A stretch of 64,000 nt of DNA, taken from NCBI RefSeq assembly GCF_030815405.1, contig NZ_JAUSWX010000001.1, positions 3,844,001 through 3,908,000 on the forward strand. Direction: 5' to 3'. Position 1 is the first letter of the stretch. The number at the start of each line of letters is the position of its first letter. Source of the stretch: Agromyces albus (GTDB lineage Bacteria > Actinomycetota > Actinomycetes > Actinomycetales > Microbacteriaceae). The position numbers were made by a program, and so were the translations under genes. Under the pieces are notes generated by a model, which made no database searches, was not told the DNA's origin, and saw only the letters and a program-made list of their open reading frames with translations. Shown here piece after piece: positions 17,062 through 24,927 of the stretch.

Positions 17062-17979
17062 ATGGCCACCATCGCGTGGATCGGTCTGGGGAACATGGGC
17101 GGCCCGATGTCGGGCAATCTCGCCGCCGCGGGTCACGAGGTGCGGGGAGTCGACGTCGTGCCGGCCGCGCGCGCCGCTGCCGCCGAACGCGGCGTGCTGG
17201 TGGTCGATACGATCGCCGACGCCGTCGCGGGCGCCGATGCCGTGTTCACGTCGCTGCCGCGCAGTGAGCACGTGCGGCAGGTGCTCGAGGGGCCCGATGG
17301 GGTGTGGGCGAACGCGCCGCGCTCGGCGCTGCTGCTCGACACGTCGACGGTGGACGTGGCGACCTCGCGTTACTGCCACGAGGCATCCGTCGATCACGGC
17401 TTCCGGTTCGTCGACGCCCCCGTCTCGGGCGGCATCGCGGGAGCGGCGGCGGGCACGCTCACGTTCATGCTCGGCGGCGAGGATGCCGACGTGCGGGAGG
17501 CGACCGCGCTCGTCGAGCCGATGGCCGGCCACGTCTTCGCGGTCGGCGGCCCCACGATGGGCATCGCCGCCAAGCTCGCGAACAACCTCATGCTCTTCGT
17601 CTCGCTCGTCGGCCTCTCAGAGGGCTCGCAGCTCGCGGCCGAGCTCGGGCTCGACGCCGAGACGTTCTGGAAGGTGGCGTCGGTCTCATCTGGCGATTCG
17701 TGGCCGCTGCGCATGTGGTACCCGGTGCCGGGCGTCGTGCCGACGAGCCCCGCGAACCGCAACTTCGACGCGTCGTTCACAACGCTGCTCGCCGAGAAGG
17801 ATCTCTCGTTCGCGCTCGCCGCGGGCGAGGAGGCGGGGCTGCACCTTCCAGGCGCGAGGCTCGCGCTCGACCAGTTCGAGCAGCTCATCGAAGAGGGCTA
17901 CGGGGGCAAGGACTGCAGCCTCATCGTGAAGTACGCCTCGGCCGACGGCACGGTGGAGGGGTTCGACCCGAGCGTGTGA
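17062..17979 (+). CDS. 3-hydroxyisobutyrate dehydrogenase-family oxidoreductase
   Basis: A 305-residue beta-hydroxyacid dehydrogenase. The NAD(P)-binding IAWIGLGNMGGPMSGNLAAAG is at the N-terminus, the substrate-binding VDAPVSGGIAGAAAGTLTFM near residue 115, and the catalytic lysine segment GIAAKLANNLMLF near residue 170. These match the family that includes 3-hydroxyisobutyrate (valine breakdown) and tartronate semialdehyde reductases. GGGAGGGG precedes ATG. No other valine-degradation genes are nearby, so the exact substrate stays open. Confidence 0.88.
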   Translation: MATIAWIGLGNMGGPMSGNLAAAGHEVRGVDVVPAARAAAAERGVLVVDTIADAVAGADAVFTSLPRSEHVRQVLEGPDGVWANAPRSALLLDTSTVDVATSRYCHEASVDHGFRFVDAPVSGGIAGAAAGTLTFMLGGEDADVREATALVEPMAGHVFAVGGPTMGIAAKLANNLMLFVSLVGLSEGSQLAAELGLDAETFWKVASVSSGDSWPLRMWYPVPGVVPTSPANRNFDASFTTLLAEKDLSFALAAGEEAGLHLPGARLALDQFEQLIEEGYGGKDCSLIVKYASADGTVEGFDPSV

Positions 17980-18035
17980 CGCGGCGCGCGTCAACCCCCT
18001 GTGCAGTCGAACAGGGCGGCCGTAGCGTCGGGAGC

Positions 18036-18299
18036 ATGGACGAGAGTGACGGGATCCAGGCGAGCGGCGCGAAGACCGGGGTGCTCACGATCGCTGGGGT
18101 GATCGCCCTGGCCATCGGCATCGTCGGCGTCGCGATCTACACGTTCACGCCGCGGAACACGCCCGTCGAGGGCGATGCGCCGGCGGATGCCGCGTGGCAA
18201 TCGGGTGTGATCATCGGGTCGGCGCTGTTCATGGGCGTCGGGGCGCTGCTCCTGCTGCTCGCGCTGGTCTCCTTCCTGCGGACACGGCGCGAGCGATGA
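18036..18299 (+). CDS. small two-helix membrane protein
   Basis: An 87-residue protein with two strong hydrophobic segments (TIAGVIALAIGIVGVAIYTF near residues 16-35 and SALFMGVGALLLLLALVSFL near 62-81) joined by an acidic loop, and a basic C-terminus RTRRER. No family recognised. GGGAGC lies just before the ATG. The stop overlaps the next start (ATGA at 18296-18299), so it is translationally coupled to the P450 gene. Confidence 0.72.
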   Translation: MDESDGIQASGAKTGVLTIAGVIALAIGIVGVAIYTFTPRNTPVEGDAPADAAWQSGVIIGSALFMGVGALLLLLALVSFLRTRRER

Positions 18300-19615
18300 C
18301 CGTGATACGAGCGATGACGACGGTGCGGACAACGAGCGCGCGACCGCCGGGAGCGGCCCGGGGAGCGACAGCGCGGCGATCGAGCGATGGCGGCATCCCC
18401 TTGCTCGGCGTGCCCGACAGCACCGCTGGATTCCTGGCCGACGGCTACGAGTTCGGCCGCCGCCGCTTCGAGCAGGTGGGCGGCGACGCGTTCCGCACGC
18501 GCCTCATGGGCCGGCCGGTGACGGTGGTGTTCGGCGCCGAGGCGGCGCGCATGTTCACCGAGGGACGCCGGTTCTCTCGGGAGCGCGCGATGCCGTCGAC
18601 CGTGCAGCACCTGCTGCAGGACAAGGGCAGCGTGCAGACCCTCGAGGGCAAGGCGCATCGGCATCGCAAGTCGCTCTTCATCGACGTGCTGGAGCCGGCC
18701 GAGCTCGAGCGGCTCCGCGAGCGGTTCGCCGTGGCGTGGGGTGCCCAGGTCGCGGCCGCCGGTGGTCGGCCGCTCGCGATCGCCGACGCGACACCGCTCG
18801 CCCTCACGCGGGCGGCGCTCGGCTGGAGCGGCATCCCCATCGAACTCGTCGACACCGAGAAGCTCACCGAGCACCTCATCTCGATGGTGGACAACGCCGG
18901 GCGGGTCGGGCCGTCGAACTGGCGCGCCAGAGCGAGGCGTCGCGGTACCGAGCGATGGGCGAGCGAGGCGATCATCGCCGTGCGCCACGGGCAGATCGCC
19001 GTCGCCGAGCATTCGCCGATCGCTCGACTCGCCCGGCACCGCGACGCCGAGGGGCATCCGCTCTCCGGCGAGGACGCTGGCGTGGAGTTGCTCAACCTGC
19101 TGCGTCCGATCGCGGCCGTGAGCCGGTTCCTCACGTTCACGGCGCTCGCCCTCATCGAGCATCCCGAATGGAAGGAGCCGATCCAGCGCGGTAACCATGT
19201 TGACTGGTTCGTCAACGAGGTGCGGCGCACGGCACCGTTCTTCCCGGTCGTCGGCGGCACCGCGCGCGCGGCGTTCGACTGGCGCGGCAGCCGCGTGCGC
19301 TCAGGTGATTGGGTGCTGCTCGACCTCTGGGCGACGAACCACGACCAGCGCATCTGGCGCGAGCCCGACCGGTTCGACCCCGATCGCTTCGCGACCTGGG
19401 ACGGCGACGTGAACGCGCTTATCCCTCAGGGTCCCGGAAGCGTCGACGACGGCCACCGCTGCCCGGGTGAGGGCGCCACGATCGCCCTCATGGAGGAGTT
19501 CGCGCGCTTCATCGCCGATGCGGATTTCCGGGTACCGCCGCAAGACCTGAGCTCGAACCTGCGGCACTTCCCTGCGTTGCCCGCCGACCACATGCGGCTC
19601 GTGTTCGTGGGGTGA
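18296..19615 (+). CDS. CYP152-type fatty-acid peroxygenase (cytochrome P450)
   Basis: A 439-residue P450. The heme-binding segment is GHRCPGEGATI with Cys389. The segment EVRRTAPFFPVVGG and the following strand VLLDLWATNHD match CYP152 peroxygenases (P450-BSbeta, SPalpha), whose Arg-Pro pair binds the fatty-acid carboxylate and lets the enzyme use hydrogen peroxide directly. No redox-partner genes are nearby, as expected for a peroxygenase. Predicted reaction: alpha- or beta-hydroxylation or decarboxylation of fatty acids. The N-terminus is about 25 residues longer than usual, so the true start may lie downstream of ATG 18296. Confidence 0.87.
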   Translation: MTVIRAMTTVRTTSARPPGAARGATARRSSDGGIPLLGVPDSTAGFLADGYEFGRRRFEQVGGDAFRTRLMGRPVTVVFGAEAARMFTEGRRFSRERAMPSTVQHLLQDKGSVQTLEGKAHRHRKSLFIDVLEPAELERLRERFAVAWGAQVAAAGGRPLAIADATPLALTRAALGWSGIPIELVDTEKLTEHLISMVDNAGRVGPSNWRARARRRGTERWASEAIIAVRHGQIAVAEHSPIARLARHRDAEGHPLSGEDAGVELLNLLRPIAAVSRFLTFTALALIEHPEWKEPIQRGNHVDWFVNEVRRTAPFFPVVGGTARAAFDWRGSRVRSGDWVLLDLWATNHDQRIWREPDRFDPDRFATWDGDVNALIPQGPGSVDDGHRCPGEGATIALMEEFARFIADADFRVPPQDLSSNLRHFPALPADHMRLVFVG

Positions 19616-19733
19616 GTGCAGCCGGTCGACCTTGTGGCGTTCGGTCCGCTCTGTCGCGCGCTCGGCCCGCTCGTGCCGGTGCGCGGATCGGTAGGCTCGG
19701 AACGACGGACGATCGGAGTGCGGAGGTGAGCGG

Positions 19734-20411
19734 ATGAAGCACTTCTTCCGTCGTCTCTTCAGTCGTCTCTTTCCTCGTCGAACGCCGTTCAAGCCCTTCG
19801 ACCGATCCGCGTTGCCGAAGCCGCCGTCACCGTCGTTCGACGAGATGCTCGCCGAGGGCGTGCTCGTCGCGGAATCCGCAGGCCGGATGGCGCTGAAGAA
19901 CCGGCTCATCGTGTTCGCGTTGCGGGGTGAGGAGCGGTTCGAGCCGGCGCGTGCCGAGGCGATCGCGCGCGACGTGCTCTACGAGCTCGTGCAGGAGGCC
20001 GACGAGGCCGCCGAACGCGCCGCCGTCGAGCGGGAGAGCGCATCGCAGCGCGAGGGGCGTTCGGCGCACCAGCACGACTACCACCGGGTGGACACCGTGA
20101 ACCTCCGCCACCGCGAGCGGGTGTACGCCGGGGTGGCGAAGCGGCTCTGGGAGCTGCGCGAGGATCCCGACTACCTCGAGCGGTTCACCGAGCACGCGCG
20201 CGATGCGGCGTGGGAGGACATCGCGGCCGCGATCGACGCGCGCCTCGACCGTGAATGGTCCGACATCGAGGTCGACGCGGAGTACGAGCTCGAGCGCGAC
20301 GAGCGAACGCGCGAATTGCTGGTCGATCTCGAACGCGACCTCCGCGAGGCCGAGGCGGAACGTGCACGTCGCGCTGAGGCGGGCGACGCCTTCCGCGACT
20401 TCGTCGGGTGA
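19734..20411 (+). CDS. hypothetical charged helical protein
   Basis: A 225-residue protein of unknown family. The N-terminus is very basic (HFFRRLFSRLFPRR) and then proline-rich. From about residue 60 to the end it is strongly charged and helical, with heptad-like patterns (RTRELLVDLERDLREAEAER) suggesting a coiled coil. GGAGGTGAGCGG lies before the ATG, so it is very likely translated. No membrane segment or enzyme motif is visible. Confidence 0.72.
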   Translation: MKHFFRRLFSRLFPRRTPFKPFDRSALPKPPSPSFDEMLAEGVLVAESAGRMALKNRLIVFALRGEERFEPARAEAIARDVLYELVQEADEAAERAAVERESASQREGRSAHQHDYHRVDTVNLRHRERVYAGVAKRLWELREDPDYLERFTEHARDAAWEDIAAAIDARLDREWSDIEVDAEYELERDERTRELLVDLERDLREAEAERARRAEAGDAFRDFVG

Positions 20412-20482
20412 CCTGGGAGGCGGTCGACGGCGCGACTCACCTAGAGCGGACGCTTCGCGGCATCCGGGTCGGGCGATCGGGA

Positions 20483-21547
20483 TCAGGACGTCTCGAAGAT
20501 GACGGCGACCTGCTCCTCGACCGGGTCGGCGAGCCCGCGCTCGGCGAGGAAGTGCTCGGCGTCGAGCGCGGCCGCGCATCCGGTGCCCGCCGCGGTGATC
20601 GCCTGGCGATACCGCTTGTCGACGAGGTCGCCGCACGCGAACACGCCCTCGAGGTTCGTGCGGGTCGACGGATGCTCCACCAGCACGTAGCCCTCGTCGT
20701 CGACGTCGACCTGGCCGGCGAGGAGCTCGCTCCGCGGGTCGTGGCCGATCGCGATGAAGAGCCCGGTCGCGTCGAGCGACGAGCGCTCGCCCGTCCTGGT
20801 GTCGCGCACCTGTAGTCGTTCCAGGCCGTCGTCGCCCTCGGCGGAGATGACCTCGGCGTTCCAGTACGGGGTGATCTTCGGATTCGCGAACGCGCGCTCC
20901 TGCATGATGCGCGAGGCGCGCAGCGAGTCGCGGCGGTGCACGAGCGTGACGGAGTCGGCGAACCGGGTGAGGAACATGGCCTCTTCGAGCGCCGAGTCGC
21001 CGCCGCCGACGACGGCGATGTCCTTGCCCTTGAAGAAGAAGCCGTCGCACGTGGCGCACCACGAGACGCCGCGGCCGGTGAGTCGTTCCTCGCCCTCGAC
21101 CCCGAGCTTGCGGTAGGCCGAGCCCATCGCGAGCACCACGGTGTGCGCCCGGTACTCGTCGCCGTTGATCGTGCGAATGACCTTGACGTCACCCGTGAGT
21201 TCGACGTCGACCGCGTCGTCGTAGACGATGCGCGCGCCGAAGCGCTCGGCCTGGGCCCGCATCTGCTCCATGAGATCGGGGCCCATGATGCCTTCGGCGA
21301 AGCCGGGGAAGTTCTCCACCTCGGTCGTGGTAACGAGCGCTCCGCCCGCTTCGACCGAGCTCGCGAGCACGATCGGGGCGAGGCCGGCTCGCGAGAGGTA
21401 GACGGCAGCCGTGTAACCGGCTGGGCCTGAACCGATGACGACGACGTTCTCGATGTCGGCCTCGATGGGCGTCTCGGCGTCAGCCGCGGCAGCGGCGGCG
21501 GATGCCTCGGACGCAGCGGATGCGACGGGGTCGATGCGCTCGCTCAT
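20483..21547 (-). CDS. trxB: thioredoxin-disulfide reductase
   Basis: A 354-residue TrxB. After an Ala-rich N-terminal extension of about 33 residues come VVVIGSGPAGYTAAVYLSRA (FAD binding), the redox pair CATC (Cys164 and Cys167), VVGGGDSALEEAMFL (NADPH binding) and VFACGDLVDKRYRQA (second FAD motif). It reduces thioredoxin with NADPH. The gene starts 3 nt after arsC, so it sits in the arsenate operon and would recycle the thioredoxin that this class of ArsC needs. Whether it is the cell's only TrxB cannot be told. Confidence 0.93.
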   Translation of the reverse strand: MSERIDPVASAASEASAAAAAADAETPIEADIENVVVIGSGPAGYTAAVYLSRAGLAPIVLASSVEAGGALVTTTEVENFPGFAEGIMGPDLMEQMRAQAERFGARIVYDDAVDVELTGDVKVIRTINGDEYRAHTVVLAMGSAYRKLGVEGEERLTGRGVSWCATCDGFFFKGKDIAVVGGGDSALEEAMFLTRFADSVTLVHRRDSLRASRIMQERAFANPKITPYWNAEVISAEGDDGLERLQVRDTRTGERSSLDATGLFIAIGHDPRSELLAGQVDVDDEGYVLVEHPSTRTNLEGVFACGDLVDKRYRQAITAAGTGCAAALDAEHFLAERGLADPVEEQVAVIFETS

Positions 21548-21550
21548 GGC

Positions 21551-21961
21551 CTATGCCGCCGTCGTTACGATCTCGGCGAGCAGGGCCTCGACCCGGCCGC
21601 GGATGTCATCGCGCACTCGGCGCACGGTCTCGAGGTCTTTGCCCGCGGGGTCTTCGAGCTCCCAGTCCTCGTAGCGCTTGCCCGGGAAGATGGGGCACGC
21701 GTCGCCGCAGCCCATGGTGATGACGACGTCGGACTCCTTCACCGCGTCGACCGTGAGGATCTTCGGCGTGTTGCCTGTGATGTCGATGCCCTCTTCGGCC
21801 ATCGCCTCGATGGCGACGGGATTGATGGTGTCTTTCGGCTCCGAGCCCGCGGAGAGCACCTCGACGCGGCCTCGCCCGAGTTCGCGGAGATACCCGGCGG
21901 CCATCTGGGAGCGGCCCGCGTTGTGCACGCAGACGAACAGCACAGTGGGGTTTTCAGACAT
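21551..21961 (-). CDS. arsC: thioredoxin-coupled arsenate reductase
   Basis: A 136-residue low-molecular-weight phosphatase-type ArsC. The CX5R loop is CVHNAGR (Cys11-Arg17), and the second redox cysteines lie in TMGCGDACPIFPG. This class reduces arsenate to arsenite and is regenerated by thioredoxin or mycothiol; the coupled trxB gene favours thioredoxin. ATG 21961 has GAGGGAA 3 nt upstream; a TTG 24 nt further up is less likely. An operator of the island type lies 28-43 bp before the start. Confidence 0.93.
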   Translation of the reverse strand: MSENPTVLFVCVHNAGRSQMAAGYLRELGRGRVEVLSAGSEPKDTINPVAIEAMAEEGIDITGNTPKILTVDAVKESDVVITMGCGDACPIFPGKRYEDWELEDPAGKDLETVRRVRDDIRGRVEALLAEIVTTAA

Positions 21962-21988
21962 GGTTCCCTCGCTTTCGACATTCAAAGC

Positions 21989-22004
21989 ATAGATCAGCGT
22001 CTAT
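21989..22004. promoter_or_regulatory. ars operator 1 (ATAGAT-N4-GTCTAT)
   Basis: Inverted repeat ATAGAT/GTCTAT with a 4-bp centre, just upstream of arsC-trxB. It shares the pattern ATNGAY-N4-GTCNAT with three other sites at the promoters of this island and overlaps a TAGACG -10-like word on the minus strand. Confidence 0.72.
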
Positions 22005-22040
22005 CGATTTTCCAGCGGGCCGACGGCGTGGCGGCCGTGT

Positions 22041-22940
22041 TCATGCAGCATTCACCTCGAGCTCGTCGAGCAACTGCCGCACCCGCGCCTCGATGTCATC
22101 ACGGATGCCGCGAACCTGCGAGAGCGGCAGCCCCGCCGGGTCGTCGAGCTCCCAGTCGAGATACCGCCGCCCCGGATACACCGGGCAGGCGTCGCCGCAA
22201 CCCATCGTGATCACGACGTCGGCCGCGCGCACGACCTCGTCGGTCAGTGGCTTCGGATACTCCCCGCCCATCGCGACGCCGATCTCGTCGAGCGCCGTGA
22301 TGATCGTCGAGCGCACCGCGCTCGCCGGCTCCGACCCCGCCGTGCGTACCCGCACGCGATCGCCGGCGAGATGCCGGAGGATCGCCGCGGCGATCTGCGA
22401 GCGGCCCGCGTTCTGCACGCACACGAACAGCACCTCTGGCGGCTCGTCGCCTCGCGGCGCCTGCTCCCGGGCGAGCGCCGTCAGCCGGTCGGCAGCGAAC
22501 CTGGAGGTGAGCGAGGGGAGGTATCGAGTGATGCGCGAGCGCTCCGCGAGCAGGTCGTGGCTCTCGTGCACGTAGCGTTCGACGGTCTCTCGCGAGAAGA
22601 CGCCAGCGAAGCGCTGGGCGAGGTCGGATGCCACGCGTTCGAGCACTTCGTCTGACGCGTGGCTCGCGGCATCCGATTGCAGCAGTTCACTCACCCGCTC
22701 GGCGGCGGACGGCGCGATCGAATACCAGACCTGGCGGCCCTCGGGCGTGCGCTCGAGCACGCCCTCGTCGAGCAGGGCCTTCACGTGGTGGCTCACGGTG
22801 GGCTGGCGCAGTCCGAGCTCGGCGGCGAGCCGGCCGACGAGCGCGCGACCGTCGGGGCTCGCCTCGATGAGCCCGAGGATTCGCAACCGCGTCGGATCAG
22901 TCAGCAGACGGATGCCGCGCGCCGTGTCCATCCCATCCAT
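22041..22940 (-). CDS. ArsR-ArsC fusion protein
   Basis: A 299-residue fusion. Residues about 1-85 are an ArsR winged helix (LRQPTVSHHVKALLDEGVLE is the recognition region). Residues about 95-150 form a three-helix linker resembling the N-terminal domain found on some actinobacterial ArsC proteins. Residues about 168-299 are a complete ArsC with CX5R loop CVQNAGR (Cys174) and MGCGDACPVYPG. The regulator part has no cysteine at all, so the usual As(III) site is missing and all cysteines belong to the reductase. ATG 22940 lies 7 nt after a TAGACT -10 inside the operator, which fits a leaderless mRNA; ATG 22931 is an alternative. Confidence 0.9.
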   Translation of the reverse strand: MDGMDTARGIRLLTDPTRLRILGLIEASPDGRALVGRLAAELGLRQPTVSHHVKALLDEGVLERTPEGRQVWYSIAPSAAERVSELLQSDAASHASDEVLERVASDLAQRFAGVFSRETVERYVHESHDLLAERSRITRYLPSLTSRFAADRLTALAREQAPRGDEPPEVLFVCVQNAGRSQIAAAILRHLAGDRVRVRTAGSEPASAVRSTIITALDEIGVAMGGEYPKPLTDEVVRAADVVITMGCGDACPVYPGRRYLDWELDDPAGLPLSQVRGIRDDIEARVRQLLDELEVNAA

Positions 22941-22954
22941 AGACGGAAGTCTAT
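22939..22954. promoter_or_regulatory. ars operator 2 (ATAGAC-N4-GTCTAT), over start codon
   Basis: Perfect 6-bp inverted repeat ATAGAC/GTCTAT around GGAA. On the minus strand it contains a TAGACT -10 (22948-22953), and its last two bases are the first two of the fusion gene's ATG. A bound repressor would block the promoter of the fusion gene. Confidence 0.75.
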
Positions 22955-23012
22955 TCGACTGGCCACGGCGATGACCTGCAGGCGACACTCCCGGCTCTCA
23001 CGCGTCGTGCCT

Positions 23013-23084
23013 CCGGAACTGCAGGGGATTCGAAGTCATGGGCGCCTATTCGGCCCCTCTGAACCGGAATCCCCTGCATTCCGG
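23013..23084. terminator. large inverted repeat at 3' end of flavoprotein gene
   Basis: Arms at 23013-23031 and 23067-23084 pair over about 18 bp with one mismatch or bulge, enclosing a 35-nt loop. It lies 17 nt downstream of the flavoprotein stop on the minus strand and upstream of the fusion-gene promoter, so it most likely terminates the flavoprotein transcript. Confidence 0.6.
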
Positions 23085-23100
23085 GTGTTTGGCCCCGGGG

Positions 23101-24456
23101 TTACCCGCAGCAGGCGCCGCCGCCGGCGGGCGCGGCATCCGTCGAGCACACGCCCGTGGACGGGAGCACGAGCTCGACGTTGCGCGCCGCGGCCTCGTCG
23201 CCCGCGAGCCACGCCGAGATCGAACGCACCTGCTCGTAGCCGGTCGCGAGCAGGAAGGTCGGCGCGCGGCCGTAGCTCTTCATGCCGACGATGAAGAAGT
23301 CGCGCTCGGGCTGGGTGAGCTCGGCGAAGCCATGCGGCTCGACGGTGCCGCAGCTGTGCACGTTCGGGTCGATGAGCGGGGCCAGGCGGCGCGGCGCCTC
23401 GACGATCTCGTCGAGCTCGAGACGGATCTCGCGCAGCATGTCGAGGTTCGGGCGGAAGCCCGTGGCGTTCACGATGCGATCGGCGACGATGGTCTCGAGG
23501 CCGTCGCCGCGGCGGCCGGTGATGCGCGCGGCTCCCGCAGAAGCGGCGGTGGCGTCGGCGGCCGAGTCGGCGACGGTGCGCTCGAGGCGCACGATCTCGA
23601 AACGATCGACGAGCTCGATGCGGCCGGCGTCGACGAGCGCATCGACGCGAGCGCCGATCACGGCGCGGGCCTTCAGCTCGTCGTCGGGCGAGGTCGAGAC
23701 GCGTGCCGCCGTGGCGTTGCGGATGACCCAGGTGATGCGGGTGCCCGGCTCCTGTTCGGCGAGGTCCGCGAGATTGAGCAGTGTGTTCGCGGCCGAGTGC
23801 CCGGTCCCGACGACGACTGTGTGACGCCCGGCGAAGGCGGCGCGTTCGCGGCCCAGCACGTCGGGCAGCGCGTGGCTCACGAGCTCGGCGACCTCGGGAA
23901 GTCCCAGCGGATCGAGGCCCGACGAGCCGAGGCTGTTCGGCGTGCGGTAGGTGCCCGAGGCATCGACGACGGCGCGCGCGGTGAGCTCCTCGATGCCGGC
24001 CGGCGTGTGCACGCGGAGCAGGAAGGGAGCCTGTGCCCGGCCCGTGGTGCGGGTGCGGTCCATGCCCTCGCGTGTGACATCCGACACGGTCGCATTGAAC
24101 CGGATGCGCGACGCGATCGCGGGCAGCGCGGCGAGCGGCGTGAGGAAGCGTTCGACGAGTTCGGCGCCAGTGGGCAGTGAGTCGGCGGGCGGCTCGGTCC
24201 AGCCGGTGTCGGCGAGCAGGCGCCGCGAAACAGGGTCGACGAGGTGCTTCCATGGCGAGAAGAGCCGCACGTGCCCCCACTCGAGCACGCTCGCGCCGAT
24301 GCGGTCGCCCGCCTCGAGCACCACGAAGTCGATGCCGCGGTCGGTGAGGTTCGCGGCCGTCGCGAGGCCGATCGGACCGGCGCCGATGATGGCGACCGGG
24401 AGTCCGTGCAGTCGGGAGGCGGTCGGCTTCGGCGTGGTGAGGTCGATGAGGGTCAT
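23101..24456 (-). CDS. FAD/NAD(P)-binding monooxygenase of arsenic island (ArsO-like)
   Basis: A 451-residue flavoprotein. The N-terminal FAD motif is VAIIGAGPIGLATAANLTDRG and the NADPH motif is VVVGTGHSAANTLLNLADL, the pattern of class B flavin monooxygenases found in ars operons (often called ArsO). The C-terminus ends in a cysteine-rich tail (VCSTDAAPAGGGACCG), suited to binding arsenite or another thiophilic metal. GAAGGA precedes ATG 24456 by 6 nt. The gene is divergent from the cysteine-rich ArsR, and two operators lie between them. Its reaction in arsenic resistance is not established; oxidation of arsenite or an organoarsenical is a hypothesis. Confidence 0.82.
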   Translation of the reverse strand: MTLIDLTTPKPTASRLHGLPVAIIGAGPIGLATAANLTDRGIDFVVLEAGDRIGASVLEWGHVRLFSPWKHLVDPVSRRLLADTGWTEPPADSLPTGAELVERFLTPLAALPAIASRIRFNATVSDVTREGMDRTRTTGRAQAPFLLRVHTPAGIEELTARAVVDASGTYRTPNSLGSSGLDPLGLPEVAELVSHALPDVLGRERAAFAGRHTVVVGTGHSAANTLLNLADLAEQEPGTRITWVIRNATAARVSTSPDDELKARAVIGARVDALVDAGRIELVDRFEIVRLERTVADSAADATAASAGAARITGRRGDGLETIVADRIVNATGFRPNLDMLREIRLELDEIVEAPRRLAPLIDPNVHSCGTVEPHGFAELTQPERDFFIVGMKSYGRAPTFLLATGYEQVRSISAWLAGDEAAARNVELVLPSTGVCSTDAAPAGGGACCG

Positions 24457-24472
24457 CCGCTGTCCTTCGTTC

Positions 24473-24488
24473 ATTGACGTTCGTCGAT
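24473..24488. promoter_or_regulatory. ars operator 3 (ATTGAC-N4-GTCGAT)
   Basis: Inverted repeat matching ATNGAY-N4-GTCNAT in the divergent gap, close to the flavoprotein gene. It overlaps a TATATC/GTATAT -10-like region on the minus strand. Confidence 0.68.
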
Positions 24489-24508
24489 ATACAGAGTGTG
24501 GCGACTAT

Positions 24509-24524
24509 ATCGACGGATGTCAAT
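24509..24524. promoter_or_regulatory. ars operator 4 (ATCGAC-N4-GTCAAT)
   Basis: Second site in the same gap, close to the arsR gene and in reverse order to site 3, so sites 3 and 4 also form a larger inverted repeat. A TAGACT -10 (24532-24537) follows, 6 nt before the GTG start of arsR. Confidence 0.68.
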
Positions 24525-24543
24525 ATTCCGCTAGACTCGCCTC

Positions 24544-24927
24544 GTGACCACCATCGACCTGCCCCTCGTCACGCGCGAGACCGCCACCGTCGCAATCGGT
24601 TCGGCGCCGGATGCCGCGTGCTGCGGGCCGCTAACCCGCGAGACGATCAGCCCCGCCGACGCCGAGACCTTCGCGCGCCGGCTCAAGGCCCTCGCCGACC
24701 CGGTGCGTTTGCGCCTCGTCTCGATCGTGGCCGCCTCCGAGGGGCACGAGGCGTGCGTCTGCGACCTCACCGAACCCGTGGGCTTGAGCCAGCCGACTGT
24801 CTCGCACCACTTGAAGATCCTCACCGAAGCGGGCTTCCTCTCGCGCTCGAAGCGCGGCACGTGGGCGTACTACCGGCTCGTGCCGGGCTCGCTCGAGGCG
24901 GTCGCAGCACCGCTGGTCTCAGTGTGA
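24544..24927 (+). CDS. arsR: arsenic-responsive ArsR repressor with N-terminal Cys pair
   Basis: A 127-residue ArsR. The recognition helix is SQPTVSHHLKILTEAGFLSR. It has two cysteine sets: Cys26-Cys27 in the N-terminal extension (DAACCGPLT) and Cys71, Cys73 (EACVCDL). In Corynebacterium glutamicum ArsR the As(III) site is made from an adjacent N-terminal Cys pair plus one more Cys, so this protein very likely senses arsenite the same way. GTG 24544 lies 6 nt after a TAGACT -10 and has no ribosome site, consistent with leaderless translation. Its stop overlaps the aquaglyceroporin start (GTGA). Confidence 0.92.
   Translation: MTTIDLPLVTRETATVAIGSAPDAACCGPLTRETISPADAETFARRLKALADPVRLRLVSIVAASEGHEACVCDLTEPVGLSQPTVSHHLKILTEAGFLSRSKRGTWAYYRLVPGSLEAVAAPLVSV

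Noticed and set aside
23013..23084. Possible tRNA or tmRNA end, because the minus strand reads GACTTCGAATCCCC like a T-arm
   Set aside because: No acceptor stem, anticodon arm or D-arm can be formed; the words are explained by the terminator-like inverted repeat.
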